Below, one piece after another: positions 1 through 12,920 of a stretch of 64,000 bases of DNA. This DNA comes from Pseudisothecium myosuroides. Its lineage: Eukaryota; Streptophyta; Bryopsida; Hypnales; Lembophyllaceae. Numbering within the stretch: position 1 is the stretch's first letter; every line of letters begins with the position of its first letter. The notes under the pieces are model-generated. The model was given only the letters and a program-made list of their open reading frames with translations. It did no database searches and had not been told where the DNA came from. The stretch is from contig OX637290.1 of the NCBI GenBank assembly GCA_951799445.1, forward strand, positions 26,592,987-26,656,986. Reading direction: 5' to 3'. The position numbers were made by a program, and so were the translations under genes.

Positions 1-3000
1 CTAACTTGAGAGTGAACCGGAAATAATGAGGTGTCTGAGCACGTTGGACAACAAAAACCATTGCCTTGTAAAGCAGGAACGAAGGTACCGATTGGAAGAG
101 AATGCTTACGTCAGTAGAAAGATGAAATGGTTTCGGTATTGTCGGTTTTAACGCTGTTTCCTCTTTGTTTGGCTTGCTTAACGAAAGCTATCCATGCAAA
201 AGAGCAGAACCCCAAAGATAAGCACCTCAATCAACAAATTCTAACCCATCAGACCTTACGATTTCAAAGATTCCAGATGATTCCCAAGCTGCACTTACTT
301 TCTGTATTTGGTCGGCAAGTATGTCTGGATCACGTGAATGCGCTCGCTCATCGGTCCTGAAATGAAATTCCTACAATGAACAGATGAACTCAAACCCACT
401 TAGAAATTAAGGCCAATAGCTCACGCATAAAATCTTGTCCCTACAGCTTGTGGATTAGTTAAAACAGACGTACTTGGGGCGCAGTAACCTCCCGTTTCTG
501 ATTCCGAGGAACGCCAAGGTCGCCCTTGCTTTCAAAAATCTGCCGATACAGACCACGAAATTGGGTTCGAACATCAAAATCACCTTATGCTGCATTCTTG
601 CTAAAACAATATCAGTTACCAGTACCTTGATTCTCCACTACCCTCTATATTAGAAATTTGGACCTCATTTAGTTTAAAGTGTCAGTGCGGACAGCATAAA
701 GGGGGTAGCTTCAATTAGATAAGACGTCAAAGGAAAAATCCACAATGTACTCACCATCTTGTTGAGTGGACGTGCTTTGAACTTGGGTATCTTTGCAAGC
801 TCCTCTGCTTCTAGCTCTTCTCTACTCTTCACCCTGCAAATTATTCAAGTATCAAGTCTATTCTCCATGGAAAGATCGGGTGATTCATTGTTGGACATGA
901 GGGTAAAACCTAATATCAATCTTGTTGCTACTAGATGCAGACATTAAAGGTTCAATCCATATAGGGAGCTTGTTCGTACGTAGAAGGTCGCACACGGTTA
1001 GCTGTTTCAAGCTGCGGTGGACGCTGTTTCAGGTCTTTTGGCTTTGGCACTTCCTCCTGCACATGATTAAACTCATGTAAGCACACTATAGGATATGAAA
1101 ATACCTGGAAAAAGAATTGACGATGAGCTCTTCACTTTCAAACTCGAAAAATTTCAGGGCGCGTACCAAGGTAGAGAGCGTATCAGCAGATGAGGAAGCT
1201 GATGAGCTTGCATGATGTTGAGCTCGATCCATAGTATGTAAGTGAAACTCCTAATGACGAAAATAAATAACTATGAGGCATCAATGTTATAATGGAACGC
1301 GTCAGAAAAAAAAGCGAAATATTATTTAGAAAATGAACAAGAGTTTCTTGGAACTCTAGCAAGTTCGTAAGCACACCAAAAATTTGGACACTTTAAAAAG
1401 AATATTCACTAGTAATCAAACCCTACAGGGGCTTCCGATTTCCAGATTTCCAAGTCCCTTCAGATGGTTGACAATCACCTGAAATTCTTGTACGTGAGGA
1501 GTCGACTTCGTAAAAGTGGGCAACGCAGGTGCCTCCAGAATCTGATACCATGATGATCATTAAAAAATCAATCGTTTACGAGTTCAGAACAAAAGTTTTA
1601 GAACGCGTCTCGCAAAATCGTTTGCTTATATAGCAAAGAAGCTTAGAAAATATTCGCAACAAAGGAACCTTGCAGCTCAATAAAGATTTGTAACATACTA
1701 TAGGTATTGCATTGCCTACAACAACTAGAATCTTGAATGATTGTAACAGCTAATCGGCACCAAATACCCATAAAGAATATTTATATAAAAATATAGGACT
1801 ACAGCGTTTCTAGTGACAGACAAAAGAAAACTTATCACTTTGGGACATTCACCTTCTTTGGTAGTGGACGAGCCTTGAACTTGGGAATCTTAGCTAACAT
1901 TTCCTCCTCAAGTTCTGCTGCACTTTTGACCCTGTGGAGTATATCCAATGGCGTCAACATTCAGTATAATTTGATAAAAAGTGCGATGAAAAGACCCAAT
2001 CTTGAGGATATAATAAATTTTCCTGCCAAATAATCATTACATTTTAAAAAAACAATAGAGTTGATGTGAGGTAATATACTTTGGGGGTCGAACTCTCTGT
2101 GATGTTCCAAATGCCGGGGACTTTGCAACTGTTAACTTCAACTTTCTTTTCTCGATTTCGTGCACCTTAACCTGTTCACAAGTCATGTTCTTTTTCGTAA
2201 GGCAACTCTACTTTCAAGTAAGTCCACAGCAGAAATAGCGACGTAGAAGATGGCCCCTAACATTTCCTTCAATGTCTTCTGATATCTTGATAATTATCTC
2301 GCTCCATATATTTAACTATCAATGCATCTATAACTAGCGTAGAATATTTACCTGGGCTACCCAGTTATTGCTAGGAACATGGACACGTTCTGAAGTCTTC
2401 ATGTGAAATCTTCGAACTCTTTCAGCCATCGAAACAAAGGGTGAAGTCTGAACAGAAGACAGAATCAAACTGTGATTCTCAGGTAATAAAATGTACAAAA
2501 TGAGTGCGACTATCGCCTTGATATTGTTAAATAGACAAAGATGCATTATAGTCCTGAAACGTACCTTGTTTGAATCTCCGTGGTGAGTGTGAGCCCGTTC
2601 ATCTGTCCGAAGCTGAAACTCATGGGGTACTGTCAGAATTGGAGGATTTTTGGGTCTCGGCAACCTGTCCTTCATGTAAAGCAACTGCGCGCATCATAAT
2701 AATACAACAAACTTAGAAAATTGAAAGAAGAAAACACTTCATCCTTTCAGAAACACTAATTGGTGGCTCTCAGATAAATACCTGATGAAGCCTGTCATCC
2801 TCTAACTTCCGCTTCTTCTCAGCTTGACTGTGACATTTGGATCGGACAATGATCGGTTTCTTGTTGGTTAAAGTCTTGTTACGACCAGTTCTGCTGTGTT
2901 CACAAGAATATCCAACCAGGAGTTCAGATGCTATAATTGATACTAAATTGCTACAAATTCATCTTTGATCTTTGAAAAGCAGGTGTCCACAGAACTGATC

Positions 3001-5882
3001 GTAAATTCTATCCAGCAGCTCCAATAAGAGTTCTTAAAACAGAAGATATGATCCTGCCTGATTAGCCAGAGGATTGGACTTTACTGTCTCTCGATGATGT
3101 CCGAGATTTAATAAAGGAATTTTATGACTGATGTATAGGATATAAATTGAAACTTCATGGTAAAATAGTTCAGAGGGAGTTAAAGCAGCAATTTCTTAAG
3201 TACGGATGGTTGTTAAAAATGAATTATAGGACATGCTCCCCTCCCACCTTCACATACCGACAGACCAAGGCAGGATGTTTACACCGATAGCCCGGGCGAT
3301 AGCCTTGGATACAAAGAAAAATTTCGAACCTGGAAAATGAGAGTCTGTTTTTAGGCCTTGAGCGAGGTACTCGTTGAGCGGGAGCTGGTTCCTTCAACAA
3401 ATCCGAGTACAGCCGCTTGGTTGGCAGACTCCCTGGGGAGATAACAAGGCCAGCCAAGGCAGAAGGAGGTGTTCGATTGACGTTGTTTTCAATTGTTCCA
3501 GTAATTGCGCGACCCACAGGAGTAAAAGGTTCCTGGTGAACGGAATTAGAGCCTGGGACTGAAAACCAAAGAGAATTTTTCAATAGATGAGGTGGTTGTC
3601 AATGATCCGAAACCTAACAGCAGGTTACTGCAGAGTACGTAAGAAATTGTCCACACAGTAGATAAACTACCTTTTCCTTTGTTCCAAACTATACAATCCC
3701 CAGTGTAGAAGGAATCGCCACAATATCTAAAAGTCTAGGAAACGGTGTTACAACGGAGAAACTAATCATGCCCTGATTAATTTCTACTTGCCTCACCCCA
3801 TCAAGCCTTGCACTACGGCAGGAATACACCACCAATCTCTTTGAAAGGCAGCATAAACGGCACAAATGATCATGGATGGAGCAGTTTCCATGATGAGAAT
3901 ATTACTGGAGTAGGTAGAAGCTACAATGCAGGAAACTTGTACCAGGCACCAAATTTAAATAAGGGATAGTTACAAGAGGCATTAAGCAAGAGATCTTGAT
4001 CCTTTCCAAATCTTGATTAAGAAAGATACGTAGCCACCGAGAATGTGTATCTTCCAATCGGCAAGCAGGGCAAGTTTGATTTTCTATAATGTGTCTTAAT
4101 TGGGTCTCTAGTAATTTGACAAGCTGTTCTACTCTTGTAACAAAAGTCTACAAATCAGGGTTCAAGTGAGTGAGTGCGTGAAAGAGTAGCGAACCTTCAC
4201 ATGAAATACCAGTGTGTTCTTCGCAATTTGCAATCTTTTCTCCGCCCTCGAGATCCCCAGTCTTTCCTTCACCATCGCAACCCGCCGTCTTTTTTGCACC
4301 TTCGCAATCCGCAGTCCTCGGAATAGATTCTTCGGTAAAATTCCCCGAAAACTCTTCGAAATCCTTGAGTGCGCATGTACTCTTTGCTAGTGGTGATACG
4401 TGTGCTAAAATCTGTAACAAATTAGATTTTGTGTTTACATCAGCTGAATTTTAAAATAGGTATCGAAAAAGGAAAATCCATACCAAAACAAAATTCAGCG
4501 AAGATAATTAGATCTTTTTTGTTCTGATGATCGCGGATGGAGAGTCCAATAATAGAGATTAAATTCTCCAACAAAATAGTCAACCCCGATCATTATTACA
4601 GTTTGGGTCTACAGTCATCATCAAAATGTAGCCTATAATCGAGAAAGGCGAACTGCTACTCTAAGGTATTATCTCTCCAGGCATCCCAACATCGTTTCAG
4701 TCAATGTGGATCCACTAGGGTAAACAAAGTAGTAGTCAAGCAGATTTCTGCAACATACGCAAATTGTAGTGAAGGTCTAAGTAGTAGAAAACAATGAGCG
4801 CAGCATTTGAGTACAAACCTGTAACGCCTCAATTTTGCTACCATGAGTTTTACCCTTTGCAGTGGACCGCAGCTCTGATACTGATTTAGTCTTTGCAACA
4901 TGAGCTGACCAAACACCAAGTTGAATAGTTAGAAGGAATCAATCAAAATAAAATTTGAAAATTATAAAGACTGATCGACACAGTAAAGTCTCAATGCGTA
5001 AGAAAGTTTTACGACGAATTCAATCAACAGAGCGCACACATAACACAGGCTTTCGACTCCTTTAGCACCACGTATCCAGTCAACACTAAATTTGCACTAT
5101 CGCCATCCTGGATACACTCTTGAAGGCTTGGCAATTAGTGAGTAATTAGAGAACCAACACTTCATCAGCTGCATCTCTTAACACATAGTAACATAATTTA
5201 ATTGTATTCACATCTCACGACTCAAGCTCATTATCTTCATTCAATTTCGTTCCTAATTGTCAGCTCAAAACGGTATCAAGGACAACTCAAAGCACAGGTA
5301 TTCGGCAACAGGTTGGAAAAGCTGAAAATCTGAAACACGTACGAGAATTTTCATACGGTATCGTAATTTGGAACCATCTCTCCGCTGCCAATACTTCTGC
5401 ATCTGTCTCTTCACGAGTGAAGTCATAATATTTCGGAGCTGAGCATTCATATGTCCAGTCAGCGTTCTGAAATTGGTCGAATTTACCAACCTCTGTCTCA
5501 TTCGAACCGTCCATCATCTCCTATTTGAAACACATGCAATGCATTAACCTCCAGCCACAAATGAATCAAACCAATGCTCCCCACCGATTGCCTGCGACCA
5601 TGAGTCTTCTCTATCGCTCTGAGCAAACGAGTTGGTAGAAGGATTCTTCAAGAAGTACTTCCTGAAAAAACACATCGACGTCAATGAGTTATATCACTAA
5701 ATATTCATCTTCAATCTCACTTGTGGGGAGAGATTCAGAGTTCCTCCAAAAAGCGAGTTCGATGACACTGGTTTCGGAATTTGATGTATGAGTTCAAGAG
5801 AAGCACAGGTCGATTTTAGCTGTACAGCATTAGCCACACGCGTCTCCTCCGCATTTAGCGTGTCAAGCAATTGCAAATCCAA
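1..5882 (-). CDS. TPX2: TPX2-type spindle assembly factor, 3'-truncated by window start
   Basis: TPX2 is a Ran-regulated, microtubule-binding spindle factor that activates Aurora kinase. Exons that can be read on the minus strand include 5882-5721 (possible start, M at 5882), about 5661-5580, about 5517-5345, 4411-4195, 3558-3330, about 2892-2782, 2684-2565, 2447-2352, 2171-2080, about 1935-1855, about 1542-1480, about 846-760, about 541-480 and about 372-300. Diagnostic segments are YECSAPKYYDFTREET near the N terminus, RPKNPPILTVPHEFQLRT, two copies of the K-S-x-x-E-L-E-x-E-x-L-A-K-I-P-K-F-K-A-R-P-L block (at 1925-1860 and 840-765), ILEAPALPTFTKSTPHVQEFQ (in 1542-1480), IFESKGDLGVPRN (about 541) and EFHFRTDERAH. 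Order and spacing match plant TPX2. Most borders have GT/AG. Phases of the first three exons do not join cleanly, so the N-terminal model is approximate. The C-terminal TPX2 domain lies outside the window. Confidence 0.88.
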
Positions 5883-7060
5883 GATCGGAGGTGACGACGA
5901 CTAAGTCGTAAACACTCGAGCAAACAAAAACGAGCAATCCAATCCTCGAAGCTCTCATTCACACCCTTCAAGTGACAGAATGCTCCTGGGAATTGACAAC
6001 TATCATCGCCAGCAGCAAAACTGCTCTTTGAATGCGGCCTTCAATTTCGAATTAGAACATGAAAGAAGAACAACTTCGCAAAATATAACGCAGACGCGCA
6101 AGGTTAAAGAAACCACCAACTCCTCACCAATCCCGCCTTCCGATCAGCCTGACATAAATTCCACTCAGAATTTCCAAGAAGTAATTAAACGGCTGAATAT
6201 ACAACGTACGTTCTTTCGTTCTTTCCGCACCAAATCACTTCAAGTCCAATAAGCTGCAGCTGTGAATGAATCCCCGGCCGTCACTGCATCCATAATTTCC
6301 ACTCGAATTCCACGTCACGAATGATCAAACTGCTTCCACGATTCAAAACAACCATAACATCCCCGCACCAGAAGTAACCACCACCTCACTCCATCAAATC
6401 CACTGAATTCCCGACACCGCTAACCCGAACCTGGAATGCTACTAATAACTTGCAACCAATTACTCCCATTCTCTCCACCACAAACGCTTTGAACATCAAT
6501 TCGCCATGCCAGGGAATGCAAGAAGATCAAGAACGGTCTCCCATCAGTTCTCTCTCAACGTGCCAATCCGGCATCTACCCGGCATGCCCTAGATCCTGTC
6601 AAAATATGCAATCTGTACAGCGTCCGGTGAATTTAAGCTTAGTTCCCCCGCACTCGATCTCGCCCTCAACCAGATCGGGCGTCCTTGACTGATGACACGA
6701 CGGCCCAGCAACGCCCTGCAGCGAGGCCCGGCATATCGCTGTCAGAATTGAATGGCAGTGGATCCAGACCAGAGCGTGAGGAAGCGGACGACGACGAAGT
6801 CGTGTCAACGGCAGGCGCGAGGCCCGAGACGGAATTCGGTGCAAAGGGGTAATTAAGAACTTGGCCGACGCAATAAGCAAAGCACCAAATCGAAATTGAA
6901 TCCGGGGAAGCGGTCCCAGGCGGGAGAAATGCGCACAGGCGAGCTTGAATGGAAGAAGCGAGCGGGGCGGAGTCCCCCCCAATTTTTGAATTTTCTCGAG
7001 GGAACGATGTGACGGTTAGAGGAAACTAAGGAAGTCCAAACCATTCCGCCGAAGTCCCGT
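5883..7060. promoter_or_regulatory. TPX2 upstream region, GC-rich from about 6640
   Basis: This lies 5' of the TPX2 start. The part at about 6640-7050 is clearly richer in G and C than the surrounding DNA, as is common at plant promoters and first exons. Several reading frames stay open here, but none gives a recognisable protein, and openness is expected in GC-rich sequence. It may hold the TPX2 promoter and 5' untranslated exon or the start of a divergent transcript. The sequence does not decide between these. Confidence 0.35.
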
Positions 7061-9214
7061 GATTATTTTAATGTTTCTTTCTGTGGCATCAATATGCTGA
7101 TTTCGGTAGCATTATTAGTGAGGGCGCAAAATTACTGTCACCTGCAAATTAAAATACCCAAGATAATTGTCAAACCAATGCTCATCAAAATAAGTAAGAA
7201 ACATCATTCAATAATCCATGAATATACACTTACACCAAAGAAAGCTTGGAAACCACCAATTCTTACCAATACTAAGTTTATCGTAGGTCAAAATAAGTAC
7301 GACCTAATTTTATTCAAGAATAGATAGACGGTTAACTTTCCAAGGGCAGGAGGTCTATCTTATTCAAAATCATGGAAAAACACCTATTTCAATGGGAGGG
7401 TAGTGGGATGTCATTGTCCAACATGTTGTTGGTAGACAATAGTTAGGAGAAGAGCATCCTAAATTCTTTAAAGAACATGTGGAACTATAGGGATACAAAT
7501 GCTCGGAATGATACATTCTTAAGGAGTGTATAGGATCCTTTCTTATTTAGTAATCACAACATTGTCTTGCATGGGTTTAGGGATTTCACTAGGAGGATAT
7601 GTTTAGGTCATGGCCACCTGGACCAACATTGAAAATTGTACAATTTCATACGGAATGCCATCTTTAGCAATCATTACAATTTTGACAATATTGAGGGAAA
7701 AGTGTAGAGTGGGATGTTTTTTTTTTGTAGGCTTGATGTGGAATTCAATTTTTTTGTATGGGTAACTACTTGTTCAACTCATCCTCTAATCCAACTTGCC
7801 TCTTGTGCAATTGTATCGTGTATCCATGAACTCTACTTTATAACAATGTATTTTTTCCACCTTGACTTGGTGATGTGTACATTTAGCTCAAGGGAAGATG
7901 CCGGAGTTGCTTATTGTGTAGATTTCGGATTTCCAGGTCTCCCAGTGTAGAAGCAATGCCTCCTCTAACGGACCTTCTTCTTTGGTTGGGGCAAGATTGT
8001 GGCAATCCTTGGAAAGTGCACCTTGTTGAAGGGCTCCATGGTTGAAAGCAACTTCTTCATGTTTATAGAGAGGAGCACAGAGATACTACTATTTTTAGTA
8101 GACAACAATAACTCTTTTGTCGACTATACTAAAGTAGCCAACCTCAATGACAAGATTGTAGATATTATGTCTATACCCCCATTGTTGTGTTGACCTTCTC
8201 TTGTGAGGAAAACAAGAACTTTGAGCTCCTTCCACTTTTCTCTCTTTGTCTCCATTGCAACTTGCTATTGTAGTCATTGGCAATTTGCAAAGGTGACTTT
8301 CTAGTGTATTGAGGGTCACCACTAGTTCTTAGGAAAATATGGTGAAAGGTTTGTTTTTCTAGTTCGATGTCCATTTAGAAAAAAATTCCTTAGTGGTTTA
8401 CATATTGTATAATACTTCTTGCATTCCTTGTAATGCCATCAATAAAGTTGAATGCTTTGTAAATTGAAATTTGTTATCAATTTGCCTTCAAAATACTTCT
8501 ACAATTTGTTAGTTATTATTTTGGAAATATTCTTCTAATATAGGACTCAAATGGTTATAAACAATCCATAATTGTATCATATTTGACTACTATTTAATTC
8601 CCAAAATCAGCATAATTTTCTGCTATATCAAATTATGTGTTCTATCATCTTTCTTGTTGCCCATGAAGTCTTCTTGGTATAAAAATATCATAGGTTCATT
8701 ATTTTCATGATTTGTGGTTGAATTGGATTCATACTATAATATTTGCGGTCTTTTGCGGCAATAAAGTGACCTTCCAAGCATAAATTGACATCTTTTTGTT
8801 CAAACCTTTGTCTAATTTGAGTCAAGTATATAAGATTCTTTAGTTGATTTTGCAAAAATGGGGTGTGCTTCAATACTTTGGTAAATTCTTTTACATTTGC
8901 ATCATGATTGATTTTTTATTTTTTCTTGATAAATGCACATGAATAGCCAAAGATGACTATGCAAAAGTCGCAAAAGGATGTCATCTACATGTGTTCAACT
9001 ATATCTCAAGGTTTGATGTTATTAATGGTTCTAGAATCTAGTACAATGTCAAGAGCTCTTTGATTTTTTTCCCAATAACTCAATGACAAGGCTTAAGACA
9101 ATGACTGCCTAATGCAACATTACAAATCTAAATGCTTTACATGTTATATCTATGTATTTTGAATAAACCAAGAATAATAGCGGTCGCAATACCAATTGTA
9201 GCAACAATTCTTGA
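7061..9214. other. Non-coding AT-rich stretch, nothing recognised
   Basis: No frame longer than about 80 codons and no familiar domain. The text is AT-rich with scattered stops in all frames and looks like decayed intergenic or old transposon sequence. No terminal repeats were found that would delimit an element. Confidence 0.5.
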
Positions 9215-10563
9215 CACTACAAGAAAAAGGGCCCTTTCACAACCAACTAAACAATGACTGAGTGTCCAAAATGACTATAGTACGACTGCAACTCTGTAAT
9301 TGCACATGCAATGTGATGGGGCAAAGGACTAGTCATTTTGTAGTCATATTGTAGTCATATGGATGAAGATTGTGGCAGCCGTGATCAAGCACTCCTTTCA
9401 TCCGGTGATTTTCAATGAGTAACTCATTCAAAGGCATGATGTGGACCTCTGAAGCCCTGTGGTCCACCGTCTTAGTCATAGATCAGTTGCGCTCCGACTG
9501 CGTAATGATTGTCTGTACCTCTGTGAACGACTACGACATTACTCGGAAATGACTGCAGAGCCCAAGTGTGAACTACCGTACTTAAGCAATCATTTTCAAT
9601 CCATTTAGCAAATTTGTCTATAACTTTTGATTTGAGGCTCAAAATGTAAAATGGATTTTTGGAGATGAAAGTGAGATTGATTTCCTAACTTTTATTAGTT
9701 CAAAGTTTTTTGGAAAAAATTAATCTACTATACCTCAATGAAGTCTAAAATATTATTTGTAACACAATTCTAGCATTTTACATATCCCACATCGTTTGTC
9801 TAGCCTACTACTACCCCACTTCTATAAAAGGCTTGTCATTTAATCTCTTCATACTTACCCACTAAGTGGTTTTAGAAGTCATGCAAGACATAAGCCAAAT
9901 ATGGTGTATATTGTATGATGTATTGTATATGGTGTATTGTATATTATATTTGATATATTATGTATTGTATTTGACATATGGTATATATTGTATGATGTAT
10001 TGTATATTATATTTGGTATATTGTGTATTGTATTTGGTATATGGTGTATTACTGTGAAACTTTGAATGTACTCATATGTGATTGTAAAATGACTAGTCCC
10101 CGTCTATACTCGGAAATGACTACAAGCGTCACTTAAAAATGACTGGACAATCTTGAAAGCACATCCTACAAATGACTGGACACGTGTCAAAGCGTCATTT
10201 GTGCATTGAAGATAAAATTGCAACAATAACTAAAGAATGACTAGACACATGTCAGCCTTGCATTGGTCAACACAACTCCCTCGCAACTACAAAATGACTA
10301 CAAAATGACTCACGCAAAGGTCCACGTCAGCAGCGGTTGACCAAATTTTTCTAAAAATGGGCAACTGCCAAGACCTTTCCAAAAAATTTTGTCCTAAACT
10401 TCATGGATAACATCCATCTGGTGATATAAAACCCCCAGTCATTGTCATAAAGGACTTGTCCACAATGACTGGGGCTCCAAAAAATGAACATAGTCATTGA
10501 TGTCCTAAATGACTGAAAACGCAGTCATTTATGTAGTCATAAAATGCTGAAATTCTTGTAGTG
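9215..10563. mobile_element. Complete non-autonomous CACTA (En/Spm) transposon
   Basis: The left end is CACTACAAGAA and the right end is the exact inverse TTCTTGTAGTG, an 11-bp terminal inverted repeat typical of plant CACTA elements. The 3-bp TGA immediately outside both ends (9212-9214 and 10564-10566) is the expected 3-bp target duplication. Both subterminal regions are dense in AATGACT/AGTCATT words, the usual form of CACTA transposase-binding repeats. There is no transposase frame, so it depends on an autonomous copy elsewhere. The intact ends and duplication suggest fairly recent insertion. Confidence 0.92.
9893..10048. repeat. TATGGTGTATTGTATAT-type minisatellite inside the CACTA element
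   Basis: A run of imperfect short units built on TGTATTGTATAT and GGTATATGGTGTAT, with a longer repeat of about 80 bp recognisable twice (from about 9898 and about 9978). It forms the core of the CACTA element. The apparent Tyr/Leu-rich reading frame across it is a by-product of the repeat. Confidence 0.75.
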
Positions 10564-11300
10564 TGAATTTCTTGTTAATCACTAAAAAAAACTCATGTTT
10601 TTTTTAACGCATTGTGGGGGACATTCACCTATTTTTATATTAACTATGACATCAAATGTAACTGAACGTCAATAATTTAGTTGTAACATTAAGCGTAGCA
10701 TAAAAACAAATGGACGTCACAAAAAATGTGTTATGAAAACAAAGGTTTCTTCTAATAGTTCCAATGCAACCTCTATTTCAATTAATTTTTTTAATTTTTG
10801 GTAAAACTTTATTATGTACTTTTACTTGAAGGGCACCACGCCTAGCTGAATTTTGTGCTTGGCATCCTCCTCCCTTAAGTGCTAGCCCTTGAATTTTATC
10901 CTATTACCATTATTTTTCTTCTAAAATTTTTTCATTATTTTTTCTCTTATATTTCAACCACAATTCCATCAATCAATGTTTTTACTTCCCCTTCAATTAA
11001 AATGCATGTAAAAAAATTGAATTTTTCTAGAGCTCCTAACAAATTGTAGAAGCTAGTATATTGATTTTCAATTTGTTACTTTGGGGTGTGGACTAATCTT
11101 TCCCTTCATAGCACTTCCTTGCTCCAATCATAGTTCATGACTAAGTATTCATCAACATATTCACTTCAATAAGCCTTTCTTACACCTTATATCCTATCGG
11201 GCCAAACCACCTATATTTGGACCTTGAATGGTCACTCTATTCACCCAAAACAACCTTGAGCTCTCAAGAACAACCGAATGGGAATTGAAGCATTTTATTC
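10564..11300. other. Non-coding, nothing recognised
   Basis: AT-rich sequence between the CACTA element and the first TTAA-flanked element. No frame, terminal repeat or RNA motif could be supported. Confidence 0.4.
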
Positions 11301-12240
11301 TTAACCCCTAAAGGACCAAGGCCTTTTTTCTGCCAAAAAACACTCAAAACTGCCATATCTATAGCAAAGAGTAAAAAAACTTGAAAATTGTTTTTTTTTC
11401 ACATCTAACTATAGGATCTTACACCTTACTAGTATGAGAGTGTGTGGAAAAAATTTCAGAATTTTTGACCACACAGATTGCAAGATATCTGCGTTTAAAG
11501 TAGAAAAAACAAGTTTTTCAGCACATTGTGGGACTAGATTTTTTTGAGTTTGAACATTTTTAACTTAAATTTTTTGCACTACAGAGTTTTGAGCTTTAAA
11601 TCTTTATAGTGGAGAATTGAGTTGAGAGTCTAGGGAAAAAAAAAATTCAAAAAAACTTTATTATCATTCTTAAAAAAATTGTGAAGTAGAAGTAGGTATG
11701 AGATAGAAGGAAAATCTAAAATATTCATATATTTTAAATGGAATTAAAATGCACTAATCCCAATGGTGAGATTTTTCTAACAAGTAAATCAAACCATGCA
11801 AAAAAAAAAAATTAATTAATTTTTAAAATTACATTCAGAAATGCATCCTGCAAGTTATTTTTTTCAAGAAGATGCTCTAACTGTTCAAAAAACAAGAATG
11901 TCCATAACTTTCTTATAACATATCCAAATGAAATGAATCAAAGCTTTCTAGATAGACAAAAATATAATCTATGAGAATAAAAATATTTTAAATTTTTTTT
12001 TAAATTTTTGTCCATTTTTTTTGGCTACCCGGGCTACCCGCCGTCCCCTTGTTTGAGCTTATTTGGTCATAACTTTTTTTCCCAGGCACTGATTGTGAAA
12101 AAAATTATATTCCCACGAAGCTAATCAGCTTTTCTACCTCCAAAAAAAGTTTCAAAAAATCAGGACAAAATTTTAGCCCGTAGGTACCTGCCCAAAAACG
12201 CATTTGTCCCCCGAAGGGACAACGGTCCTTTAGGGGTTAA
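11301..12240. mobile_element. TTAA-flanked piggyBac-type non-autonomous element (copy A)
   Basis: Begins TTAACCCCTAAAGGACC and ends GGTCCTTTAGGGGTTAA, so the terminal inverted repeat is CCCCTAAAGGACC between TTAA duplications. Length is 940 bp with no coding capacity. Just inside the right end is a small palindrome, GTCCCCCGAAGGGAC, also found in other copies. The copy at 51621-52560 has the same length in the opposite orientation and matches it along its length by eye, so the two are the same subfamily. Confidence 0.85.
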
Positions 12241-12451
12241 GAGTGACTTTTTAAGGGGAATTTAGTGGCATAAGTACGTACCCTATGCTTTCAACTTTGA
12301 AAATTTATAGAATATTGAGTGAGTGTCCAAAATGTGAAACAACTTGTGGGTTTTTTTTCTCAAGGAGGCTAACATTCTTACAAAAAAAATCATCATTTGG
12401 ATTACCCATCTAGAAGGGGCAAAAAAATGGTAGCTTTAAGTGCTTCTCCCT
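12241..12451. other. Spacer, nothing recognised
   Basis: Short AT-rich spacer between copy A and the next miniature element. No feature is supported. Confidence 0.3.
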
Positions 12452-12748
12452 AAGAGCATCTATATCCATCCTTGACAAATTTGACACATTTTAAGTTTAA
12501 ATTTATTTTTGAAGGATCTTCAAAAAACATGTCCCCTACCTCTACTCACCAAATGTGCTTGATGAATAGACAAATCATCAATTGAAATATAGGATAAAGT
12601 TGACAAAAAAAATAGATTTGAAGGACTATTGTATGCCAAGATAGAATTGAGTGTCATGAGAATATTTGAAGGGTCGGGAGCACTTATCATCCATGTTTGG
12701 TAAGTATCAAACCTTTTGAGGGCTAGAATGCAGGTGTGGATGCTCTTA
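12452..12748. mobile_element. Candidate MITE with AAGAGCATC ends
   Basis: The left end AAGAGCATCTATATCC is mirrored by GGATGCTCTTA at the right, giving a terminal repeat of about 10 bp over a 297-bp non-coding segment. GAGCATC ends are common in plant miniature elements. The flanks read CTAA and TTAG, so a clean target duplication is not visible and the superfamily (PIF/Harbinger or hAT) cannot be fixed. Confidence 0.45.
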
Positions 12749-12839
12749 GAGTTTGAACCAAAGTGCTAATAGAGAGTGTGAGAGCATGCAATTAGCATGC
12801 AATTAGGAAAACTTGGTGTAAAAGAATGATGCAAAACTA

Positions 12840-12920
12840 CTCCCTCTGTTTCTGAATAATACCAATGTTCCCTCTATAAAACTTAAAGGAAACACGGGTA
12901 TTATTCAGAAACAGAGGTAG
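12840..12920. mobile_element. Stowaway-like (mariner) MITE with CTCCCTCTGTTTCTG ends
   Basis: An 81-bp hairpin. The left end CTCCCTCTGTTTCTGAATAA and the inverse right end differ at one position, and TA lies directly outside both ends (12838-12839 and 12921-12922), the mariner/Stowaway target duplication. CTCCCTCYGT ends are the classical plant Stowaway-like signature. It abuts a 15-bp direct repeat that flanks the next structure. Confidence 0.85.

Noticed and set aside
6599..7044. Two overlapping frames of 127 and 63 codons on the minus strand
   Set aside because: They lie in the GC-rich TPX2 upstream region, where stops are rare by chance; no domain, splice pattern or homology is seen.
7714..8374. 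A cluster of small frames on both strands
   Set aside because: Stops are frequent, none shows a domain, and the frames cannot be joined into a gene by plausible introns.
9866..10057. A 63-codon Tyr/Leu/Cys-rich open frame
   Set aside because: It is the translation of the TGTATTGTATAT minisatellite inside the CACTA element; no protein is implied.
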